Below, piece by piece: positions 1 to 10,100 of a stretch of 64,000 bases of DNA. The notes under the pieces are model-generated. The model searched no databases and had not been told where the DNA came from. It saw only the letters and a list, made by a program, of their open reading frames with translations. The position numbers and the translations under genes were made by a program. Every line of letters begins with the position of its first letter. Positions within the stretch are counted from its first letter, which is position 1. The stretch covers positions 20,762,011 to 20,826,010 of the forward strand of contig CM032668.1 of the NCBI GenBank assembly GCA_019095985.1, read 5' to 3'. This stretch comes from Streblospio benedicti. Lineage: Eukaryota > Annelida > Polychaeta > Spionida > Spionidae.

Positions 1-375
1 ATCAGGACTTTATTTTTATTTTTTCACATTTTGCAGCATGTTTTATGTAAATACAATATTATAGAAGACATACAAGGCTTTATATTCTCAGCTGTTTTCA
101 TAACAATTCAGGAAGGGATATTATGCAGACTGCTCTAGGCCGTACACGCCTAGCTGCGGCAACATGGAAATCATGATTTTTTTTTTAAAAAAATCACATT
201 TTGCATCATGTTTTATGTAAATACATATCATAGAAGACATACAAGGCTCTATATTCTCAGCTGTTTTCATAACAGATATGACAAAAATGCTTTAAATAGT
301 GTGATTCAGGTAGGGATCTTATGCAGCCTGCTCTATGTAAGCCGTGCATATCTGGCAACTTGGAAATCAGGACTT
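1..375. repeat. Tandem duplication, two ~180-bp units
   Basis: The segment from about 8 to 176 (starting near TTTATTTTTATTTTTTCAC) recurs from about 180 to 372. Shared landmarks are TAGAAGACATACAAGGCT, CTCAGCTGTTTTCATAACA and TTATGCAG. The second copy has about 25 extra bases. I see no coding sequence in 1-740. Two short related segments with CCTACCTCTAATAAAC lie at about 415-435 and 605-625. Confidence 0.75.
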
Positions 376-776
376 ATGCTAACTGCTCCAGGTACCCTAA
401 AATCTTTTAATAATGGCCTACCTCTAATAAACGCTTCCTTTACCTCTAAATAATAGCATTTAATGATCAATGTGCGAGTCATTTCCGACTTTATAAAGCA
501 TTATAACGATGCTGCATTGTGTAAAGGTCCTAAAAAATCATGTATCGTTTAAAACAAGAACGCTATGTCTTATCTAGGTTATTAACTGCCAACCTCCATT
601 AAATGCCTACCTCTAATAAACACCTCCCCCTCCAGTAGAAGTATGCCAATAGGCGCCCCGCCAGTAATAGAAAATTCACTGTAAGCTGAAGGGAATGGGA
701 GTGGGGGCTGCCACAAATCCAGCTAGCATGTCACATGTCACTGTTTGTGTGTGTGTGAGTAGCGGGTGGAGGGATT

Positions 777-932
777 ATGATGACCGCTGGATGGATTAAG
801 ATGACCGGTGGAGGGATTAAGATGACCAGTAGAAGGATTAAGATGACCGGTGGAGTGATTAAGACGACCGGTCAAGGGATTAAGATGACTTGTCCAGGGA
901 TTAAGATGACCGGTGGAGAGATTAAGATGAAG
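777..932. repeat. Minisatellite, ~22-bp unit
   Basis: Seven to eight head-to-tail copies of a unit close to GGTGGAGGGATTAAGATGACC, with few substitutions. It lies just 3' of a macro-domain exon of the minus-strand gene, so it is intronic. The open frames it creates on both strands are by-products of a period near 21-22 bp. Confidence 0.85.
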
Positions 933-977
933 GGTACATACATTTATCTTGGTGCAGATGTCTCTTGGCGACTGTAC

Positions 978-1176
978 CTGTGCTGATGGCTGGGAAGGCG
1001 ACACTCTTGGCGCGCAGCTTGTTGGCTGCGTAGTGCAGACAGTTGGTGACGGTCTGCCGCAGCACGGCGGCACAGCGGGCGGGGGAGGTGTACAGCGCCC
1101 ACACCGGCCCCACCGTGTGCACCACGTACGCACACAGCAGCCGGCCACACGCCGGCGTGCACATCACCTCCGACAC
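978..1176 (-). CDS. Macro-domain exon, second half of the domain (PARP14-like gene)
   Basis: This internal exon of 199 nt is bounded on the minus strand by an acceptor (GGCAG before GTGTCG) and a donor (ACAG then GTACAG). It encodes the second half of a macro (ADP-ribose-binding) domain: a VSEV start, then CAYVVHTVGPVW, matching the family's (V/I)IH.VGP.W strand, and AKSVAFPAISTG, the conserved SIAFPAISTG phosphate-binding loop at the exon end. It follows the exon at 2710-2880 in phase (0 to 0) and leaves in phase 1. The last ~40 residues of the domain must lie in a further exon that I could not find in 1-977, so it is probably outside the window. The exon is GC-rich compared with its surroundings, as expected for real coding sequence. 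Confidence 0.88.
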
Positions 1177-4100
1177 CTGCCAATCAATCAATCAATCACC
1201 TCCGACACCTGCCAATCAATCAATCACCTCTGACACCTGCCAATCAATCAATCAATCAATCACCTTCGACACCTGCCAATCAATCAATCAATCTTTGACA
1301 TCAGCTCAGACTCAGACACCTGCCAATCAATCAATCAATCACCTCAGACACCTGTAGTGGGGGGCGAGATTGGGAGATATATATGTGTTTCCCAGTGCTT
1401 GCGGATACATTTTCAAACTTCTCACTCTCTCTCACACATCTTTTTAGCAAGCATATTTCTACCGACGGCAGACGTAGCTGAAGACAGGTTTTACAACCAT
1501 AATCTTCCATTTCAACTGTACAGTTACTGTACTCAACAAAGAGAATAACAGAAACTTTTCTCATGCATTAGCTTATAATAATGTAAGCAAATGATGTAAT
1601 AAACAAGGGAAACCCTCTACAAAGGAAGGATTTGTGACTGCAAATTGGGTTCCGTTGTTGAGGACATTCACTGTATAATGAAGAAGTTTGAAGAAGAAGA
1701 GAAGTTTGGAGATAGAGAGATCTGTCAATCAATCAATTTTCAGCTATGTCTATCGTTGATAGAAATATGCTTGCTAAAAAGATGTGAGAGAGAAAAAAGT
1801 TTGAGAATCAATCAATTATAATCCTAAGTTTATCTGAGCAGGCCCTTATTAGTCTTCATTAAGAGGTTGGTGTGGCTACCTGGCTGCCACGTCTACATCT
1901 CAACAGTCCTAACCAAGCCTCTGTCACTGAAACCGCCTTTTACCGTAAACACTGTACACTGCCAAGTGTGATATAAAGTTTGATGAGAAAGCTTTAAACT
2001 ATAATGTACACGGCCATCACCCTAACACAGCTATAAAAAAGTTTTTTTTCATTACACTCCAATGTCAGAATGAGAATAACCAATTTTTACTAAATGAGAC
2101 CTCACCCCAATTCCAACATTCAAATATATGCCGCTTTATCAACATAACAGTGACATTAATATCATTTTTGTAAGCAGAAAATCATAGAGTCATGGTTGGT
2201 GATAAAATATAGCATATAAAGTAGTGAGAAAAAGGATAATGGTATGTTTTAGTGTTGAGATCTATGCATGAGTGGTGTCTTTGTCTGTGCAGACGGACAC
2301 CACTCGTGCAGAGATAGAATGATCCCAACACTAAAACATACCATTATCCTTAATCTTTATATGAGGGGTATATAGCCTTGTTGAAAATCCATTCACAAAC
2401 ATTTTCCCCCTAAATCACCAGCCACCAATACATTTCATTGTCTTTCACCAATCACCAGGAATTGTAACTGAATAGGTAGCATCACATTTCACATCAGCAA
2501 ATACAGGCACGTCACAAATTCACGCATAAGATTTATGGCAAATCACCAATCACCGCCCTTGTAATGAACAGGTCACCAATCACCAATAATAGGTTCCATC
2601 TCATTTCACACACTTACATACAGGCAATTCACAATTAAGATTTAGGGCAAATCACCAATCACATTTTTGCTATATGACTCCCTCTTATATCCTTCACCAC
2701 TGCCGTTACCTTGAGCGGCCCGTTTTTGGTGACGTATTGAGTGCACTCCATCTGCAGCCTCGGTCCGGCGGCGTCACTGATCGCTCGCGCCACACCGCCA
2801 ATGTGATGGAGGTTCTCGTTGGCCGGGTTCACAATGACGTCTGTCGCGAGACTCGTCAGGTCACACTGGTACACAAACACCTGTGGGATGAAGCAATGTC
2901 TAGCATCTGTACTAATCGAATGAAATCACCTCCATAGGGAGTGTTCATAAAGTTCCAGTTGGGAGGGGGTCGGTAATTTTCCGAACTCGATGGTTGAAAT
3001 TTTTCTTGTCCTGCCTCTTGACATGGATGAAACTTTTCGACCCCCCACCCACACCCCTCAATTACCCCCAAGTACTTTATGAACGCTCCCTTATTCCAAT
3101 ACTGCTGATGCCCAATCAACCTTTACTTTGAAGTTCTAGTTCTGGTTCTAGAGTTCTCCTAGTAGCAGGAAGCTTAGGTCATAAATATAAATAAATAATA
3201 AATATAAGATGATCCAGGGCGGGCGCAGAGGGCGCGCCCCCTCTTTTCCCACCAAAATAATTAATTTTCGTATCGTTTTTGGCTTGTCCGCCATTGATCA
3301 CCCAAACGAAACCCATGAAATCGCTTATGTGCTTACTGCACACCCCCCCTTTCCAAAAGCCTGGATCTGCAATTGATGAATGCTAGTGTGTCCTTGCTGC
3401 AATCAGCGACACATGAATGATGGATAACAGGTGGCTTTAAAAGATGGTGAGTCAAATGATGGACAAGAAGTGAAATTGTGACAGAATATGACTGCGCAAG
3501 CGAAGATCGCAATCTTACCTTGATGCCCTCTGCTGTGTTGAAACTGTACGTGAGGTTCGCTGACGACGGCGTTTCCTCCTCGTCACCACGGTCGCGTAGC
3601 AACCGGCTGTTGCCATAGAGACGTGTGAGCAGCTCGCCGGCTGGAGACGGCTCCAGTGGCTGCTCTGCTTGGCCGCTGTTGCTATGACGACTGTTGCTAT
3701 GGCGACTGTTGCTGTGGCAACTGTTCAGAGCCTGCTGCTGATAGATGGGTACTAGGGAACCAGTGGGTTTTGTCCTAGATGTTTCCTGCAAAGCGATAGA
3801 GAGCGGGTCACGGATGTTGCATATTGATCTCCTGACCTAAAAATTTCCTACCATTATGTACGAATAATGCACTTTGAAGCCGAAATGCTCATGTTTAAAA
3901 TATTTTGAGGAAATTTTTCGCAACATCCAATTTTCAAAACAGGAATGTACATTTTGTCAATTCAATTTGTGCCCCACAACAACGAGGAGCACGATAAAAA
4001 CACTTTGCTTATCATCATGCCCAAATATCTTATATAAACACCCAAATGAGCCGCAGTAAAAATCAAAATCAAAATAATGCAAAACCTTTTAATTATCAAC

Positions 4101-7100
4101 GTTGTCTGCGACATGTGCACATTTATACCTGCATTCCTGCAACAGCAGGATATGTTTGTCGCAGGTCCGGGGATGTTTTTCACGGGCTGCTTTAGCTGAT
4201 GACGCTGAAATGATGTCTGCAGTCGACCTATGCGGTTTTCGAAGACGGCAGTTTGGTCGGCGGGGACATTGGACCCTGACAGAGACAGTTACAACTACAC
4301 AGTCAAATCCACAGATTCAGGGACTCAAATTTATTTCTCACCTACATAGCCAGTTTTCCACCCCATTTCTGTGGCAATTGTATGTACAAATCACATTTTA
4401 AGAACCAAGTGATGTACCCCTGGTTTTACTGGGTGCACTTTTCATGATTTTGTTGCAACATGAAAAATCTCTGAATCTTCCCAAATACATGTTGTATTCT
4501 AAAAATATATCTAAAAATATATCACCTGTAAAGATGCCAATTTAACCACATTGTAATCGTAGACGAAAATTGCACAAACTGTATTCTACTTCCACAATAT
4601 GACAAAGTATTCCTGTGATATTGCCCCCCAGACCCACCTTATCAGGCAGAGACTTGCTGGTCTTGGAGACCCGCCCTCTACTGCTGGAGGCGGCCAATCG
4701 CTGACTCTGTTCAGGACTTCTGCTTGATTTACGTCTTTCCGGACTTTTCCTGGAAAGCTTCTTTTCAGAACTTCTGCTGGAAATTCTTCTCTCTGGACTT
4801 TTTCTCTCTGGACTTTTTCGCCCTGCTGTGTTCCTCTCAGTACTTTTTCTCTCTGTCCATTTAAAAATATAAAACAATTATCACTGAAATTTTAAAATAT
4901 TTACTAATAAAGATAATTTTAAATCAATTTTGAACTGCCGAAAATTGCTCAAGATGAAGTCTACCTTCAATTTGTCTCTTTTTACACTTTTCTGGTCATT
5001 GTATTGTGTATAAAATGTTAAAAATCTGATACCTGCACTCGCTCTTTTCCTCTCACTACTCATCTTGTCGTCTGCTGGATACGATTTACTGCCCTCCATT
5101 TTCAGAACCATTCTTGGTTTCCCAGAACTATCGAGAGCGTACTCGCCCTTTAGGCCTTTGCTGGAACTAGTGCCATAAGAACTACCAGTACCTGGAAAAA
5201 TTAGCACCAATTCAAATATTTAGTTGAAATTCAAAGACTTTTCAGTATACAATTAAAAAGCATTATAATCAGAACCATATTGACTAGGTATGGGTAATTT
5301 TGTTCTATTTAACAAAGTTCACACTAGATATAGTAACAAAATGGAAACACAAGAACTGGTATGCTTAGATTGGAGCATAAATCTGTTGCACAAACCAAAA
5401 AAACGAAAGCATAAATTGAAANNNNNNNNNNNNNNNNNNNNNNNNNNNNNNNNNNNNNNNNNNNNNNNNNNNNNNNNNNNNNNNNNNNNNNNNNNNNNNN
5501 NNNNNNNNNNNNNNNNNNNNNTGACAACCAGCTGCAAGGGCCTGGAAATGGCTTCAGTCAAGAAGGTGAAGTACCCAATCATTTTCATGGCTAGCAGGAG
5601 AAAAAAGCATCATAATCATGACTGGCTATATGAAATTGTCTGTCCAATGTTTGGAAATTTATTTTTGATAGACTATCAATTTAATAAATTTAAAGGTTAG
5701 AGGGCCTACCTCTTCCAGTTTCAACACAGAACACAACAACTTCTGGCTATCATTCTGAATGCCCGAAATATAGTTGAGTAAATTCTTGCCACTAAGCAAT
5801 TTGTCTACACTCCCAAAGGCACTGGATAAGATCTCCTTTAGCCCACTGCCAGCCATGATGATATCAGGGCTACCAAGTAGTACAGATATGTCGGGTATTA
5901 ATACAGATTTCTGACCCCAAATACCCAAATACTAATGCTATCTTCAAAATACAGATTTCCCCACTTTGTGTATTTTTCATTAATAATTACTTTCTTAAAA
6001 TATGAAGTAAAAGCACAGGAACTGCATCCAACATAGATATGTGTGATTGTGATTGGTGTTAATAGCCCTGAATATTGGTTACATCACACCAGAAATACAT
6101 ACATATCAGTTCTGCGCTTATGGATTTCTTTTTACACCCAGTATTTTGTAGACCGTTTGACGTTCCACCACGGAATACCCTTAAAATACTAATTTTGGGC
6201 ATCCTGAGTACAGAAATGGCTATTGAGGGGTTGACAGCCCTGTGATATCAGTAGCATAAATAAAGTTCATCATCATATACATACCACCAAGTATTGGTAG
6301 TATACAATCAAAATATCGAGGCTCATTGAACATCACATCAACTACAATTTTGAATAGTTGCTGGTCAGCTGTGAATACCAAAATACTTTCACCAACTCCT
6401 CTGACCAAGGAAAGACCTTTCTCCATTGAAGTCATCCAAACGTTTTCTAGGAAATTTATAACTGAATCATTATCTGTAAAATCTAGTTAATGTGTGTAGA
6501 TCTAGCACTAAAAATCTGGCGACTGTAGCCTTTTTATATATGTAGGAGCATTGTAGATATGCACTAGTCTTCAACACATTAACATAAGGCATTTATAATG
6601 ATGTTATTAGATTCCTCACATATAAAAACCTAGGTAAAGAGACCAAAATGAAGTATCTAGCACACATATTTGCAGAGATATGCTTATTTTAAGATTTTTT
6701 TTCTCGGTGGCGGCCATCTTGGATTTTTAAAAATGCCACCGGGTAAAATTTTACACACCCTCTTGAAAACATTAACTTAGACCCATAACTATCAAAATCC
6801 ACTGTTAAAAAAAGTCTGTAGAAACTTTCCAACCTCCATGAAATATTGCCATAATTCCTCCTGACTACTTTCCAAAAGCCTGGATCTGCAATTGACGAAT
6901 GCTAGTGTGTCCTTGCTGCAATCAGCGACACATGAATGATGGATAACAGGTGGCTTTAAAAGATGGTGAGTCAAATGATGGACAAGAAGTGAAATTGTGA
7001 CAGAATATGACTGCGCAAGCGAAGATCGCAATCTTACCTTGATGCCCTCTGCTGTGTTGAAACTGTACGTGAGGTTCGCTGACGACGGCGTTTCCTCCTC

Positions 7101-10100
7101 GTCACCACGGTCGCGTAGCAACCGGCTGTTGCCATAGAGACGTGTGAGCAGCTCGCCGGCTGGAGACGGCTCCAGTGGCTGCTCTGCTTGGCCGCTTGCC
7201 AAGATGACGACTGTTGCTATGGCGACTGTTGCTGGGCAAACTGTTCAGAGCCTGCTGCTGATAGATGGGTACTAGGGAACCAGTGGGTTTTGTCCTAGAT
7301 AAGCCTTGCAAAGCGATAGAGAGCGGGTCACGGATGTTGCATATTGATCTCCTGACCTAAAAATTTCCTACCATTATGTACGAATAATGCACTTTGAAGC
7401 CGAAATGCTCATGTTTAAAATATTTTGAGGAAATTTTTCGCAACATCCAATTTTCAAAACAGGAATGTACATTTTGTCAATTCAATTTGTGCCCCACAAC
7501 AACGAGGAGCACGATAAAAACACTTTGCTTATCATCATGCCCAAATATCTTATATAAACACCCAAATGAGCCGCAGTAAAAATCAAAATCAAAATAATGC
7601 AAAACCTTTTAATTATCAACGTTGTCTGCGACATGTGCACATTTATACCTGCATTCCTGTAACAGGAGGATATGTTTTTCGCAGCTCCGGGGATGTTTTT
7701 CTCGCTGCTTTAGCCGATGACGCTGAAATCATGTCTGCCGTCGACCTGCGGGTTTTCGAAGACGGCAGTTTGGTCGGCGGGGACATTGGACCCTGACAGA
7801 GACAGTTACAACTACACAGTCAAATCCACAGATTCAGGGACTCAAATTTATTTCTCACCTACATAGCCAGTTTTCCACCCCATTTCTGTGGCAATTGTAT
7901 GTACAAATCACATTTTAAGAACCAAGTGATGTACCCCTGGTTTTACTGGGTGCACTTTTCATGATTTTGTTGCAACATGAAAAATCTCTGAATCTTCCCA
8001 AATACATGTTGTATTCTAAAAATATATCTAAAAATATATCACCTGTAAAGATGCCAATTTAACCACATTGTAATCGTAGACGAAAATTGCACAAACTGTA
8101 TTCTACTTCCACAATATGACAAAGTATTCCTGTGATATTGCCCCCCAGACCCACCTTATCAGGCAGAGACTTGCTGGTCTTGGAGACCCGCCCTCTACTG
8201 CTGGAGGCGGCCAATCGCTGACTCTGTTCAGGACTTCTGCTTGATTTACGTCTTTCCGGACTTTTCCTGGAAAGCTTCTTTTCAGAACTTCTGCTGGAAA
8301 TTCTTCTCTCTGGACTTTTTCTCTCTGGACTTTTTCGCCCTGCTGTGTTCCTCTCAGTACTTTTTCTCTCTGTCCATGTAAATATAAAGCAATTATCACT
8401 GAAATTTTAAAATATTTACTAATAACTAATTTTGAATCAATTTTGAACTGCCAAAAATTACTCAAGATGAAGTCTACCTTCAATTTGTCTCTTTTTTACA
8501 CTTTCTGGTCATTGTATTTTGTATAAAATGTTAAAAATCTGATACCTGCACTCGCTCTTTTCCTCTCACTACTCATCTTGTCGTCTGCTGGATACGATTT
8601 ACTGCCCTCCATTTTCAGAACCATTCTTGGTTTCCCAGAACTATTTGTGAGAGCGATTTCGCCTTAGGCCTTAAGGAACTAGTGCCATAAGAACTACCAG
8701 TACCTGGAAAATTAGCAATTCAAATATTTAGTTGAAATTCAAAGACTTTTCAGTATACAATTAAAAAGCATTATAATCAGAACCATATTGACTAGGTATG
8801 GGTAATTTTGTTCTATTTAACAAAGTTCACACTAGATATAGTAACAAAATGGAAACACAAGAACTGGTATGCTTAGATTGGAGTATAATCTGATGCACAA
8901 ACCAAAAAAGCAGAAAGCTTACACATAAATTCAAATATCTAGCTGCCATTCGAAGACTTTTCAGTACACTATTACTAAGCATTGTAAGGCTTACATATCA
9001 GCAGATCCCTCACTATGCCCCTGATAAACTGCTCAAGTACTAAAAGAACTCACTGGACATCATGGGGTTGAACCCAGTGTAAGCTTTCAGTCCCAGCTTC
9101 TGTTTTAACCAGTCAACCACCACAATGACGTTGTCATATGGACCTGTACATGTGAGGTGATAAAGTTCATCATCATGAAAATGTTTGACATAAATTAGAC
9201 AACTAGCATAAGAGCATCGTTCCTTACATACATTATATATACATATATAATTGTTGATGTAATCAATATAAAATTGAACCAGACTAAGTACAAAATCCAC
9301 GGTTTTATGTGAATTTTTCATGGTTCACATCGGCGACCAACATTTAATATAATCGTATGGAATGATAATGAGGATAAACACAATAATTTTAGCCAGACTG
9401 AAGTGACATGTTGGTGCTTAATTGAGGTCATTTTGGAAAGAGTACGCTCATTGTCAAAGTCTAAGCAATATAATTAATTAAATTCACGCAAGGAATGTCT
9501 GGCTAAGTGGGAAGTAGTAGTGTCAACCAAAAAACAATTGTATACACCATTTAAGTCTACGACTATAAATAAATCAGAATACATGCTATCCATATTGAAC
9601 GCTTGTTGTATATGAATAACCATTTATTCTGTCTTAACATTCTATTTATTTGTAAGAGGAGAGAAATTTCACATTCTAACAATTCTGACCATTATGAATT
9701 TGATGTTGCCAGAGAAATCCTTGTGAACAGGTCTAATGACATGATACGCAGAATCTAACTTTATTTCTTAAAATAATAATGTTTATAATTACCTGTGTAT
9801 ATCTTGTCTTTTGAATGAACAGTCTGATTACATGTGATGGTAATAATAATTAAGCTTTATGATGATTCACAATGAAAACCATGCATTGAAAGCACCAAAT
9901 CGGTTTGCATTATGGCCCATGCAGTTAATTTCCATCTTGTGTTTGTTATTCACTAGCAAACTGGCATACACATGAACTGTGATTATAAAATCTTATTGCT
10001 TTTTACTGCTGAATGGGACACAATGATAACTTTGTGGCCACTCTTTGGTAAGAAATGTAAGTATAATGTGCAATGGTGTCAAATTGTTTTTCCTTTTTTT

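Larger units (their letters stand above)
3350..5421. repeat. Duplicated three-exon block, copy A (matches 6869-8930)
   Basis: About 2.07 kb, starting at TTTCCAAAAGCCTGGATCTG and running into the N gap at 5422. It contains the 267-, 215- and 159-nt exons of the macro-domain gene and their introns. The other copy is nearly identical apart from scattered small indels. Copy A has all splice sites and an open frame. The copies sit on either side of a gap, so an assembly duplication is as likely as a true tandem duplication. Confidence 0.9.

Noticed and set aside
777-986. 69-codon open frame with repeating IKMTGG units
   Set aside because: Product of a ~22-bp minisatellite read in frame; no start context, splice sites or family.
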